From an uncultured Ruminococcus sp. (GTDB taxonomy: Bacteria; Bacillota; Clostridia; Lachnospirales; Lachnospiraceae), in assembly GCA_900541505.1 (NCBI GenBank), contig UQKK01000009.1:1-64000 (forward strand): a DNA stretch of 64,000 nt. The letters run 5' to 3'. The notes below the pieces were generated by a model. That model ran no database searches, had not been told where the DNA came from, and was given only the letters and a program-made list of their open reading frames with translations. This document shows positions 53,365 to 62,059 of this stretch, one piece after another. Position numbers and translations under genes: made by a program. Numbering within the stretch: position 1 is the first letter of the stretch; every line of letters begins with the position of its first letter.

Positions 53365-54147
53365 CTACGATTTCTTTCTGTCTGCTTTTCCTCTCACCGG
53401 TTCATTGGACGAACCTTTGAGCAGTTCATACAGTTCGTTAAGTTCCTCATCCGTGAGCCTTCTGTATTCCCCTTCTTTGAGATTTCCCAGGCGGATATTC
53501 ATGACCCGCACTCTCTGCAAATCCCTGACCTGATACCCCAGAGCTTCGCACATCCGCCGTATCTGGCGGTTTAATCCCTGGGTCAGTATAATGGAGAATG
53601 TATATTTTCCAATCTGCTCTGCCCTGCACGGTCTCGTCACCGTGTCCAGGATAGGCACGCCGCCCTCCATCTGTTTCAAAAACTCCGGTGTGATTTCCTT
53701 GTCTACTGTGACTTTGTATTCCTTCTCATGGAAATTTCCCGCCCGCATCATCTTGTTGATGATATCGCCGTTGTTTGTCATCAGAAGCAGTCCTCTGGAA
53801 TCTTTGTCCAGTCTCCCCACATAGGTCACACGCACCGGAAAATTTAAAAAGCGCACAATACTGCTGCGCTCTCTTCTCTCCTCCGTACACACAATTCCTA
53901 CAGGTTTGTTCACTGCCAGCACGACCATCTCGTCCTGTCGGGAAACAGTCTTCTTCCCGACCTTCACGGTCTGACCGGGGAACACCTTCATTCCTGTGAC
54001 AGCACGCTGCCCGTCCACGCTCACACGACCGCTCTCAATGAGCTTATCCGCTTCCCGCCTGGAACAGACCCCCGCCTCGCTCAGATATTTATTGAGGCGG
54101 ACAGGTCCCTGCTTTTCTTCAAATTCCTGCTTTATCCGATTACTCAC
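53365..54147 (-). CDS. Pseudouridine synthase, RsuA/RluB/RluF family
   Basis: Makes pseudouridine in rRNA. A 60-residue S4 RNA-binding domain (LNKYLSEAGVCSRREADKLIESGRV) is followed by the synthase domain with the catalytic Asp in YVGRLDKDSRGLLLMTNNGD near 108-127, and a late GLNRQIRRMCEALGY motif. The 260 residues end in a basic tail. GTG at 54147 is preferred (GGAG nine bases ahead) over a TTG at 54153. It overlaps the 3' end of the DHHW gene, so it may be translationally linked to it. The exact rRNA position cannot be told. Confidence 0.88.
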   Translation of the reverse strand: MSNRIKQEFEEKQGPVRLNKYLSEAGVCSRREADKLIESGRVSVDGQRAVTGMKVFPGQTVKVGKKTVSRQDEMVVLAVNKPVGIVCTEERRERSSIVRFLNFPVRVTYVGRLDKDSRGLLLMTNNGDIINKMMRAGNFHEKEYKVTVDKEITPEFLKQMEGGVPILDTVTRPCRAEQIGKYTFSIILTQGLNRQIRRMCEALGYQVRDLQRVRVMNIRLGNLKEGEYRRLTDEELNELYELLKGSSNEPVRGKADRKKS

Positions 54148-55300
54148 TGCCAAACACTCCGCTTATATTATTGTCCTGGAAAAAGGTATTTCCACTATAT
54201 AAAAACAGTACATCTGTAATCCGGTAGGTATCCATCACATCCTGTATCGTCCCGCTGTAATATCTGGGGTCCACCATCACGATTTCCCGGAAATACGGTG
54301 TCAAAAACTGTACAAAACTGTTGGCAAAGGAATCTTTTACAAGCAAAAGCCGTCTGTTTTCCGCAGAAGCCGTCTTAATGTCTATCAGCGAAGAGTTGCC
54401 GCCCAAGTATACTGCATACTTGTCTCTTGTCTCCAGTTTTGAAGAGTCATAGATAGAAGTTGTCCTGCGCTGCTCGTCCACGTAATTGACAATCACATCG
54501 TTATCTGTATCCGAGGGCACATAAATCTCTATCGTCTCTTTCGCATCAAGTTCCACACCGCTCTTTGCCGCCAGTGTCCCGTTAAAGCTGTCTGTCACCG
54601 GGTAAGCTACGTAGCTGCGCATCGCATCGTCAGCAATCCCCAGAGACTTCGCTGCCTCCTGGAATGTGTAGTACGCCCCCAGCGCTGTCCAGTGCGGGTC
54701 CGTCTTATAGTATATCTTCTCTGACTTCCGTTTATTCAGCACAGAGACCGCATCCACCCAGTTCACCGAATCTCCCAAATCCTTTTTCACCTGGTTGATG
54801 AGCTGGGTCTGGTCCTCCGCTGTTGCCAGAGACGGCAGTTTATCGCTTAAAATATTCGCCGCATCCGGCACCAGCAGCATAGTCATGGAAATATCCGGAT
54901 AAGTCTGCCTGAAATTTTGGATTGCCTCCAGATTGGCACTCAAATTTTCCTTTTTGGGCACCTCTATCTTCTCCATGAGCTGATGGCTCTTTCCAATAAG
55001 CACATCATTCTGCTCCCTGCTGCCTCCCAGCCGGTCCAGTGTCACTTTCACACTGCGCCAGCCATTGCGCCCCACAAACTGGTCTGAGAGATAACTCTCG
55101 TAACTCTCCATGAAATTGCCGTTTGTCACACTGCTCAAATCCAGATTCGGCTTTTCCGCCAGCATACGGTTCTCCTGCTCTGACATCTCCTTGTCAGGGA
55201 CAAGGAAATTCACAATCATAATCAGAAACAGGATTAAAATGAACAATTTCCCTATGAGATTTTCTATGAAGCCTTTCTTTTTTCTTTTATTTCCTCTCAT
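54140..55300 (-). CDS. DHHW-family (AlgX-like) surface polysaccharide acylation protein
   Basis: Membrane-anchored SGNH-like protein of 386 residues. A basic stretch and single membrane helix (about 12-32) are followed by an extracellular domain with the catalytic-type DPHWTALGAYYTF (Asp-His, near 198-210) and VKDSFANSFVQFL (Ser, near 325). AlgX/AlgJ-like proteins accept acyl groups from an MBOAT partner and pass them to a polysaccharide. It lies directly after the MBOAT gene in the operon. Confidence 0.85.
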   Translation of the reverse strand: MRGNKRKKKGFIENLIGKLFILILFLIMIVNFLVPDKEMSEQENRMLAEKPNLDLSSVTNGNFMESYESYLSDQFVGRNGWRSVKVTLDRLGGSREQNDVLIGKSHQLMEKIEVPKKENLSANLEAIQNFRQTYPDISMTMLLVPDAANILSDKLPSLATAEDQTQLINQVKKDLGDSVNWVDAVSVLNKRKSEKIYYKTDPHWTALGAYYTFQEAAKSLGIADDAMRSYVAYPVTDSFNGTLAAKSGVELDAKETIEIYVPSDTDNDVIVNYVDEQRRTTSIYDSSKLETRDKYAVYLGGNSSLIDIKTASAENRRLLLVKDSFANSFVQFLTPYFREIVMVDPRYYSGTIQDVMDTYRITDVLFLYSGNTFFQDNNISGVFGSE

Positions 55301-55308
55301 GTCTCCAC

Positions 55309-56721
55309 CTAAAATCTAAAATATAAAAACGGGTTAAACGTATCCGTCACAAGGTATGCTACGGAAATCAAAAACATCCCTATATAGACGACTGCTGCCG
55401 CCACAGCTCTGATACGTACATCCTTAAACACTCCGATGACCCGATTTATTATCCGCATACCAAGCGCTGTGCAGCCGATAAAGCACAGCACGTACAAAAG
55501 CCAATGTGTCAGGAACAAAAATCCCGCCTCTTTATCTATAAATCCTGACGCCCCAATGCCGAACATGGTCCCCAGATATTCAAACGCATAGCCGATGCTG
55601 GGGCTGAAGAAAAAGACCCATCCAACCAGCACAAGCACCATGGCATAAATCCGTCTCGCCACACTCGGGAGACGGTCCAGCACCGAGCCCCACACGTATT
55701 TTTCCAATATCAGGAGTACTCCGTAATACAATCCCCAGAGGAAAAAGTTCCAAGCTGCCCCATGCCAGAGCCCGGTGAGCATCCACACAATCAGAAGATT
55801 CGCGATATGACGCGATACATTACAGCGGTTTCCGCCAAGCGGGATGTAGACATACTCTCTGAACCAGGTGCTCAGCGAAATATGCCATCTGCGCCAAAAC
55901 TCTGTGATACTCCTGGAGATATACGGATAATTGAAGTTCTTGCGGAACTCAAAACCAAACATCTTCCCGAGCCCCACCGCCATATCCGAATAGCCGCTGA
56001 AGTCAAAATAAATCTGCAGTGCGTAGGAGATACAGCCGACCCAAGCCGTCACCACGCTGAAGCTCCCCATTCCCATGGCAGAAATTTCCTCAAAAATCTG
56101 CCCTGTCATATTTGCCAGGATTGCTTTCTTCGCAAGTCCCCGGATAAAGAATATCGTACCCTGCCCGAATTTCGCCGATGAGACTGTCCGCTCATCCAGC
56201 TGCTTTTCAATATCAATATACCGCACAATGGGTCCCGCTATAAGCTGCGGGAACATACAGATATAAAGGGCAAAGTAGAGAATATTCTTCTGTGGCTTTA
56301 CCTTTCCCCAGTATACATCCGCGATATAAGACAACGCCTGGAACGTGTAAAATGAAATTCCAATCGGAAGAGGCAATTCCCGATAAGGTATATTGATAGG
56401 AAGCACCAGATTTATGCTGTCCATGAGAAAACCATAGTATTTAAAGAAACCCAGAAGGAGAAGGTTGACGACAACAGCAAATATCAGGCTTCTCTTTTTC
56501 TTCTGTTCATCCTCCCTCTTCGCCTCAATGTCCTGTCCGCAGAAATAATTCAGAAGGATGGACAAAAGCATCAGGATGATATAAACCGGTTCTCCCCATG
56601 CGTAAAAGAAAATGCTCGCCAGCAACATGACGATATTTTTCAGTTTCTTTGGAACAATCTGATAGACTGCCAGAGTAACTGGCAGAAATACAAACAAAAA
56701 TGTAATACTGCTGAATAACAT
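55309..56721 (-). CDS. MBOAT-family O-acyltransferase (AlgI/DltB-like)
   Basis: Membrane-bound acyltransferase of 470 residues with about ten helices. The family's hallmark is present: FWRRWHISLSTWFREYVYIPLGG (near 270-292) and the catalytic His in GLWHGAAWNFFLWG (near 315-328). It moves acyl groups across the membrane to a surface sugar with help from the DHHW protein. It is the third gene of an operon that starts with an SGNH hydrolase, and has a weak -10 region in its own upstream gap. Confidence 0.92.
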   Translation of the reverse strand: MLFSSITFLFVFLPVTLAVYQIVPKKLKNIVMLLASIFFYAWGEPVYIILMLLSILLNYFCGQDIEAKREDEQKKKRSLIFAVVVNLLLLGFFKYYGFLMDSINLVLPINIPYRELPLPIGISFYTFQALSYIADVYWGKVKPQKNILYFALYICMFPQLIAGPIVRYIDIEKQLDERTVSSAKFGQGTIFFIRGLAKKAILANMTGQIFEEISAMGMGSFSVVTAWVGCISYALQIYFDFSGYSDMAVGLGKMFGFEFRKNFNYPYISRSITEFWRRWHISLSTWFREYVYIPLGGNRCNVSRHIANLLIVWMLTGLWHGAAWNFFLWGLYYGVLLILEKYVWGSVLDRLPSVARRIYAMVLVLVGWVFFFSPSIGYAFEYLGTMFGIGASGFIDKEAGFLFLTHWLLYVLCFIGCTALGMRIINRVIGVFKDVRIRAVAAAVVYIGMFLISVAYLVTDTFNPFLYFRF

Positions 56722-56764
56722 CCGCTGTTTCCTCTCTACTGTATCTTAAAAGGTGTCTGTCTCT

Positions 56765-57250
56765 TTACAGACTCCTGTTGAATATCTCCTGATATTCCTG
56801 TGCTTTAGGCGCAACCGCCAAAAAAATGTAGTTTCCGCGCACACTGCGCTGCGCATCCTCGATAAGCTTTACTTCCTCCGGCGCATATCCGTCATAAACT
56901 TCTTTTTTCTCCGCGAGGTGCTTGTCAATGGCATCCGATACTTCCTGTACCTGCTTGTCCGTCTTCACCTTCACAACCAGAACCTCCTCCGCCGACATAG
57001 CGGACTCTGAAGAATACAGAAGAACGCCCTCATAATCCGCGCTGTTGAGTCCGAAGTATCTCTTGAATGCCTGTCCGTCCCTTTTCACAAGATTCGATGT
57101 ATCCAGTGACTGCTCTACCTTATCCGCCACTTCTGAAAAAGGGCGCTTGCTGCCGCTGGCAAATATCATCAGTAAAATAACATAAATGAGGATGCCTGCC
57201 AGCACAACATATTTCATAATCTCATTGATGCCCGGTCTGTCGTTACTCAT
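56765..57250 (-). CDS. DUF4358 small membrane-anchored protein
   Basis: 161-residue protein with one membrane helix near residues 12-32 (VVLAGILIYVILLMIFA) and an extracellular mixed alpha/beta domain. The start at 57250 follows GGAGGTGG by seven bases and overlaps the upstream stop as ATGA. DUF4358 proteins recur beside SGNH and MBOAT genes in Clostridia; the function is unknown and probably part of the acylation machinery. Confidence 0.82.
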   Translation of the reverse strand: MSNDRPGINEIMKYVVLAGILIYVILLMIFASGSKRPFSEVADKVEQSLDTSNLVKRDGQAFKRYFGLNSADYEGVLLYSSESAMSAEEVLVVKVKTDKQVQEVSDAIDKHLAEKKEVYDGYAPEEVKLIEDAQRSVRGNYIFLAVAPKAQEYQEIFNRSL

Positions 57251-57993
57251 AAAGCAGCCACCTCCGCCATATGTGATGCCCAAATCGGATAAAACTCCGG
57301 TTTGAAATGGACTCCGTCCTGTTCATAATAATCCGCCGATATCAGTTCCGTATTGTCTATGAAGGCAATCTGCCTGTCATCGCACATCTCTGCCAGAGCT
57401 TGATTGTAATCTCCCAGCTTTGCGAATACCGGTTCTCTCTCTATCTCCTGTTCCTGGACAGGGAAGATGGAATTGACGAAAATCTTGGCATCCGGCACCT
57501 TCTCCCCCAGTGCGTCCAGCAGCGCCTCGTATTGTTTTATAAATGTATCCGTGTCGCCCTGTGTAGCAATGATGTCATTCATGCCATAGGAAAGAAAAAT
57601 GACCTGCGGATTCAACTCTGCCACCCTATCTATCTGCTCATCCAGTTCATCTAACTCCACACCCACTTTTGAGACTACGCTGGAGGCATTGAGCACATCA
57701 TAATCAAGGAATCCTTCCGTGATGGAATCCCCCATGACCACCGCGCTGGAAAAAATCTCCTTCGCGCTCCTCGTATCATCTTCCGAAGTCTCTTTTGCTT
57801 CCAACTGCTGAATCTTCGTCTCAATCGTCTTGATATCCGCCGACTCCGCCTTCTGTATAATCTCTATTCCTTCCGCTGTATCCGTCTTACCTGCCGTCAC
57901 CCGCGTCACCACTTCCACCAGCACAAAAATGACAAGAAGCGCCGCCACAGCCGCAATTCCTATATAAACGCCTTTTTTCGTGTATTTCTTCAT
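57247..57993 (-). CDS. GDSL/SGNH-family esterase, membrane-anchored
   Basis: 248-residue extracellular hydrolase. An N-terminal helix (about 8-28) anchors it, an acidic coiled segment follows, then the SGNH blocks: VVMGDSITEGF (Ser), YGMNDI (Asn) and DGVHFKPEFY (Asp-His). It probably removes or transfers an acetyl/acyl group on a surface polymer. First gene of the operon, behind a strong promoter and a 160-base structured leader. Confidence 0.87.
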   Translation of the reverse strand: MKKYTKKGVYIGIAAVAALLVIFVLVEVVTRVTAGKTDTAEGIEIIQKAESADIKTIETKIQQLEAKETSEDDTRSAKEIFSSAVVMGDSITEGFLDYDVLNASSVVSKVGVELDELDEQIDRVAELNPQVIFLSYGMNDIIATQGDTDTFIKQYEALLDALGEKVPDAKIFVNSIFPVQEQEIEREPVFAKLGDYNQALAEMCDDRQIAFIDNTELISADYYEQDGVHFKPEFYPIWASHMAEVAAL

Positions 57994-58032
57994 CTATACT
58001 TCCTTTTTTCTCCCCCTCTTTTCGACTCTGCG

Positions 58033-58116
58033 ACCTCAACCATAGAGATTTTCGTGTTCTGCAAGGCAGACGGTTGAGGATAACGCCGCAAAACACGAAA
58101 GTATCATGGTTTGAGG
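58033..58116 (-). promoter_or_regulatory. Structured leader with competing hairpins
   Basis: In the leader of the SGNH operon (minus strand), segment C = ATGGTTGAGG (58034-58043) can pair with B = CCTCAACC (58072-58079, perfect 8 bp) or with A = CCTCAAACCAT (58105-58115, one bulge). TTTCGTGTT and AACACGAAA in between form another stem that fits the A:C fold. Mutually exclusive pairings are typical of attenuators, but no T-run is seen, so control of translation is more likely. No known riboswitch was recognised. Confidence 0.5.
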
Positions 58117-58163
58117 CGTGGGTGTCCTTGTAAAGAGAGGACATATTTATACATACATATTTA

Positions 58164-58192
58164 ATCATACTTTTTTTGTCGATAAAAGTCAA
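58164..58192 (-). promoter_or_regulatory. Promoter of the SGNH/DUF4358/MBOAT/DHHW operon
   Basis: On the minus strand TTGACT (58187-58192), 17 bases and TATGAT (58164-58169), giving a leader of about 160 bases. The gene-free stretch 57994-58368 holds this promoter, the leader above and, on the other side, the AT-rich upstream region of the restriction gene. Confidence 0.75.
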
Positions 58193-58368
58193 TCGCTGAA
58201 AGCCTTGAATTTCCGCAAAGTATAAGCCTTGAGTTTCCGCAGAGGGTAATATATTTGTAGATTTTGCAGTAGAGAAAACCTAATATTTGTGGTAGAATTA
58301 TTTAAAGTTTTTATATAGCTTATGACTTCGGCGGCATGTCCCTACATGTATGACTAGGAGGTCTTGTT

Positions 58369-59250
58369 ATGGGTGATTTTGGTGATGCAGAAAGAAGAAT
58401 ACTGGCATTTATGGCTGAAGGAACTGAGTTTGTATTCCAAGGGGCGAATTATAAAGTAGTTCTTTCCGGAAAGCCAACATGCCATAAAGGTGAGCCTAAA
58501 ACAGATATTTATATTTTGGCAGAATCAGCAGCTGACAAGGTGGAAATAAAAATATCATATAAAAAAGAAAATGCTGATTTTATTGAGAATAAGATGAGCG
58601 CAGATAGAGCAGAGCAATTGTTCGGAGATGATTGGGTAAATATCATAGTGGATTCGACAACTGCCATAAGCGAGAAATTTGAAGAAAGAATGCTTATATA
58701 TAAGAATAAGTTTAAAAGAACTGAAAAGGGTGCTATCACTTTGGGATGGAAGTTTGAACTTTTAAACAAAAATGGTGGCGATTTGTCAGGTAAAATGCTA
58801 CTTACAGAAGAACAAATAATTGATGTGTATGCGGGTAATAATTTGTCAGATGATAAACGAAATGCCCTGGTGTCAGGACAGGTTATTGAGAATAGCGGCA
58901 TAGCTAATTACATCTTGATGGATGAAAATGTAAATTCGGCACAAGACGTGATTGACAGAATGATTCCAATCAAAGAATATGTGAAGATGCATCCTAATAT
59001 TTACTTTGCATGTAAGGCACTGAATTACCGTACATTTGCTGGGAAATGGGATGGAGACAGACCGCTTTCAGTTCAAGTCTATTGGAATGCCGAAGATAAT
59101 AAACTTGTTCCTAAATTAGTTTATAATCAGCCGTTAACTGTTAAGGGAAATGAAGTAGCGAATAGATTATTGCATTATATGAAGAAACTTAACATTAAAA
59201 CAACAGACGACATTGATGATGACAATGCCGGAACAGACAGAATAATATAG
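58369..59250 (+). CDS. Putative type II restriction endonuclease (PD-(D/E)XK)
   Basis: 293-residue protein next to a cytosine methyltransferase. A PD-(D/E)XK-like core is visible: GEPKTDIYI with Asp46, then KVEIKIS with Glu59 and Lys61. The following ENADFIENKM stretch and charged helices would complete the fold. I do not recognise a named enzyme and cannot predict the recognition sequence. The gene is AT-rich and poor in the C-ending codons common elsewhere in the window, so it looks horizontally acquired. CTAGGAGGTC precedes the start, and the methyltransferase begins ten bases after the stop. Confidence 0.72.
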   Translation: MGDFGDAERRILAFMAEGTEFVFQGANYKVVLSGKPTCHKGEPKTDIYILAESAADKVEIKISYKKENADFIENKMSADRAEQLFGDDWVNIIVDSTTAISEKFEERMLIYKNKFKRTEKGAITLGWKFELLNKNGGDLSGKMLLTEEQIIDVYAGNNLSDDKRNALVSGQVIENSGIANYILMDENVNSAQDVIDRMIPIKEYVKMHPNIYFACKALNYRTFAGKWDGDRPLSVQVYWNAEDNKLVPKLVYNQPLTVKGNEVANRLLHYMKKLNIKTTDDIDDDNAGTDRII

Positions 59251-59260
59251 AGGTGAAAAC

Positions 59261-60559
59261 ATGGCTGTTATTTTAGAAGAAAGAGGGCGCGGCAAATTTA
59301 AGCCGGCTCCAGATTATAAAGTAGATGAAGTCAAGAATCTTTTGAATACTAAAATCGAAGAGGAAAGACAGGCATTTGCTGATTGTAGTAAAGAAATAGA
59401 ATTTGATAAACTCAGCTATGATTCAAATAAATGGAATCTATTGTCATTGTTTTCGGGATGTGGCGGTCTCGATTTAGGATTTGAATTAGCCGGATTAAAA
59501 GCCGTTATGGGCAGAGATGTTATGGAAGCTGCATTTGCTGACAAAAAGGTTTTTGATAAAAACATCAATAATAATATATTCAATACGATTTATGCAAATG
59601 ATATATTCGATGAGGCAAGAGAAACCTATGCGCAGAATGCAGGCAAATATATATATATGGACAAGAGCGACATACGAAAAATCAAGGAGTTCCCCAAAGC
59701 AGACATTGTATTAGGAGGGTTCCCTTGCCCTGGTTTTTCAGAGGCTGGACCAAGATTGGTTGATGATAAGAGAAACTTTTTATACTTGCATTTTATTCGT
59801 TGTTTGATGCAGAGTAAACCGAAAATTTTTGTAGCTGAAAATGTAAAAGGAATGATGACACTTGGAAAGGGCGAGGTTTTCAAACAGATTGTTCAGGATT
59901 TTGCAGCAGCAGGATATACAATTTATCACAAACTTTTAAATTCGGCAGAATATGGCGTGCCGCAAATAAGAGAACGAGTAATTTTGGTTGGTGTTAGAAA
60001 TGACATAAACTTTAAATATGTTTATCCGAAAGCTACACATGGATATGGGGTCGAAGGATTGAAGGAAGTAGTAACACTTTGTGATGCAATTGGCGATTTG
60101 GAGGATAATCCAGGAGATTATTTTACAGGCTCGTATTCAACTATATTTATGTCACGTAATCGCAAAAAACTCTGGTCACAACCAAGTTTTACAATTCAGG
60201 CTTCCGGAAGACAGGCACCTATCCATCCTGCGGGAGAGCCAATGGTACATGTAGGTAAAGATAAATATATCTTTAGTGATGGTGAAGAGAATAATAGACG
60301 ATTATCAGTTAAAGAAATTGCCAGAATACAGACATTTCCTGATTGGTATGAATTTAGCAGAGGAACAAGTAGTCGAAACAATAACGCAAAGCTGGATTTA
60401 GTTTATAAACAGATTGGAAATGCAGTACCAGTGAGGTTGGCAATGGCTGTTGCTGAACCGATAGCAGAATTTGCGAAAGCACAGTTGGAGAAAGAAAAAG
60501 AAGCACCAGAATATGTTGTTGTTCGTAATGTAGGAAAGCAGAAAAGAATGATGGCATAA
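59261..60559 (+). CDS. DNA (cytosine-5) methyltransferase
   Basis: Modification enzyme of the restriction-modification pair, 432 residues. All key motifs of C5 methyltransferases are present: LSLFSGCGGLDLGFE (I, 61-75), GGFPCPGFS (IV, 152-160, catalytic Cys156), AENV (VI, 192-195), QIRERVILVG (VIII, near 238-250) and KQIGNAVPVRLA (X, near 380). An unusual 60-residue N-terminal extension precedes motif I. AT-rich composition matches its neighbour and contrasts with the core genes. Methylation target is unknown. Confidence 0.93.
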   Translation: MAVILEERGRGKFKPAPDYKVDEVKNLLNTKIEEERQAFADCSKEIEFDKLSYDSNKWNLLSLFSGCGGLDLGFELAGLKAVMGRDVMEAAFADKKVFDKNINNNIFNTIYANDIFDEARETYAQNAGKYIYMDKSDIRKIKEFPKADIVLGGFPCPGFSEAGPRLVDDKRNFLYLHFIRCLMQSKPKIFVAENVKGMMTLGKGEVFKQIVQDFAAAGYTIYHKLLNSAEYGVPQIRERVILVGVRNDINFKYVYPKATHGYGVEGLKEVVTLCDAIGDLEDNPGDYFTGSYSTIFMSRNRKKLWSQPSFTIQASGRQAPIHPAGEPMVHVGKDKYIFSDGEENNRRLSVKEIARIQTFPDWYEFSRGTSSRNNNAKLDLVYKQIGNAVPVRLAMAVAEPIAEFAKAQLEKEKEAPEYVVVRNVGKQKRMMA

Positions 60560-60677
60560 AACAATAAATAAGGAGAATACACTGAATAGTCTGAATCAAA
60601 TGGGAAAAGTATAACCAATTGCCATGCTCCTATGGATAAGATTATACATCAAGTCCATATAGAGTACTGAACTAAGT

Positions 60678-60717
60678 ATACGGTAAACCATGAGCCCGTA
60701 CTCATGGTTTACCGTAT
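60678..60717. repeat. Perfect 17-bp hairpin between the methyltransferase gene and the IS element
   Basis: ATACGGTAAACCATGAG (60678-60694) and its exact reverse complement (60701-60717) with the 6-base loop CCCGTA. No T-run follows. It could be a terminator remnant, a recombination site or the end structure of an older mobile element. Confidence 0.8.
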
Positions 60718-60775
60718 GCGCATCACATCAGACTAGTGTATTGACCTGATGGCATTTAGCAATACTACTGACCCA

Positions 60776-61408
60776 TCAAGAAGCAGTAGTAAATGTGGGA
60801 TATAGTGAACTGAGTTTTATTCTGGCATCAGTGGTTCTAAAATGCCAGTTGACCTTTGCTGCCAGTGTATTCCGTTCCGTTTCCCATGCGGACAGTTCGC
60901 TGCGTAACTGTTCTATTTCAGCGATGCGGCGGCTAAGGCATTGCCTGGTCATTACATTAAGCTCTATTTCAGCAATATCCAGCCAGCTGCCATGCTTTGG
61001 TATATAATGGATCTCCAGTTTTTTTATGATGCGCCTTGCTTCTTCCGCCGGATACCGTTTGTACAGAGAGGACGGTTTATGGGTATTAAGGTTATCCATC
61101 ACAAGGATGAGCTTTTCGGCATCGGGGTACATGTTGTCCACAAGATGCCTGATTTCCTCTGCCCAGTCTGTGGCTGTACGGTGTTCACGTACGCTCACAT
61201 GGTGAACGCCTCCCAGCGGCTCCACAAAAGCAAAAATGCTGACGGTGCCGTTGCGGACATATTCCGAATCAATTTTCTGGTTGCTTCCGGGAATCATTGG
61301 TAAAGGCTCCCTGACTTCTCCCAAAAGCTGGTATGGTTTCTCGTCCATACACACAACGGGATGCTTCTCATCATAGGGGAGTTCATACACATCAAGGATA
61401 TCCTCCAT
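60776..61408 (-). CDS. IS630-family transposase, DDE catalytic part (orfB frame)
   Basis: C-terminal 210 residues of the transposase. The catalytic acidic residues are VVCMDEKPY (first Asp), LVMDNLNTHKP (second Asp) and SWLDIAEIELN (Glu), matching the IS630/Tc1 DDE fold. The frame stays open upstream of its first ATG at 61408 to about 61440 (reading PHKNDYW...), overlapping the end of the orfA frame by minus one. It needs a frameshift to join to the DNA-binding part. Confidence 0.88.
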   Translation of the reverse strand: MEDILDVYELPYDEKHPVVCMDEKPYQLLGEVREPLPMIPGSNQKIDSEYVRNGTVSIFAFVEPLGGVHHVSVREHRTATDWAEEIRHLVDNMYPDAEKLILVMDNLNTHKPSSLYKRYPAEEARRIIKKLEIHYIPKHGSWLDIAEIELNVMTRQCLSRRIAEIEQLRSELSAWETERNTLAAKVNWHFRTTDARIKLSSLYPTFTTAS

Positions 61409-61413
61409 GCAGG

Positions 61414-61923
61414 CTATGAATTCCGGGTCTTCTTTTGCCGGGATGCACCAATAGTCGTTTTTGTGAGGTCGAAGTTTGTTTTTTTTAAAGCTTTGCGGAT
61501 TGCTTCCCTGCCGACAGGGGTTTCCAGAATTACTTTGGCTTCTTCCTCAAGCAGGCGGATCGTCCACCGGGAGTGCCCCTCTGGGACAGGGCCGCAGGCA
61601 AGTTCGATCAGCCGGGCTTCCGTGCGTCCGTCAACCTTGCGCCGGGCATTATCTGAATTGATGCTCCTCTTAAATTCAATGACAGCATCAATGCCCCCAT
61701 TGATATATTTCGCCACAGTATTGGTAACAGTTGCCATGCAGACCCCATTGGATCTGGCGCTTTGTTCATGGGTTAAAACTTTTCCATGTGCTTCGTCCAG
61801 ATCGAGGATGATCTGGCATCTGCAGCGGATAGTTTTGGAAGTTTTTTTATTACGGATAATAGATTTCAACTTATTCAAATCTATTTCTGTAAGATGAATG
61901 TTATATTTTTTTGGTCTTGCCAT
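61414..61923 (-). CDS. IS630-family transposase, DNA-binding part (orfA frame)
   Basis: N-terminal 169 residues carrying the paired helix-turn-helix domain that binds the inverted repeats (QSARSNGVCMATVTNTVAKY; DGRTEARLIELACGPVPEG). The frame ends with an out-of-frame tail (TTIGASRQKKTRNS). A -1 shift near CACAAAAACG (about 61464-61473) would restore the DDE domain. ATG at 61923 is preferred to the GTG at 61932. Confidence 0.85.
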   Translation of the reverse strand: MARPKKYNIHLTEIDLNKLKSIIRNKKTSKTIRCRCQIILDLDEAHGKVLTHEQSARSNGVCMATVTNTVAKYINGGIDAVIEFKRSINSDNARRKVDGRTEARLIELACGPVPEGHSRWTIRLLEEEAKVILETPVGREAIRKALKKTNFDLTKTTIGASRQKKTRNS

Positions 61924-62059
61924 AGGAATCACCGCCGTTTTTCTTTATTATACATCAGGACAGCTATGATTACCAAAAATATTTGGTTGAATATCAACAG
62001 GTCAATACACTAGTCTAATAACAGCAGCTTTACCTCATGATGAATATAAGGTCTATAAC

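Larger units (their letters stand above)
60736..62010 (-). mobile_element. IS630-family insertion sequence
   Basis: Element of about 1275 bp. Terminal inverted repeats GTGTATTGACCTG (60736-60748) and CAGGTCAATACAC (61998-62010) are exact, and TA dinucleotides flank both ends (60734-60735 and 62011-62012), the expected IS630/Tc1 target duplication. The flanks AGAC-TA and TA-GTCT mean either that the original site was the palindrome AGACTAGTCT or that the repeats are a few bases longer. The transposase is in two frames. Confidence 0.88.

Noticed and set aside
58034..58079. Known riboswitch class in the SGNH operon leader
   Set aside because: No recognisable riboswitch core was found; only simple competing pairings are visible.
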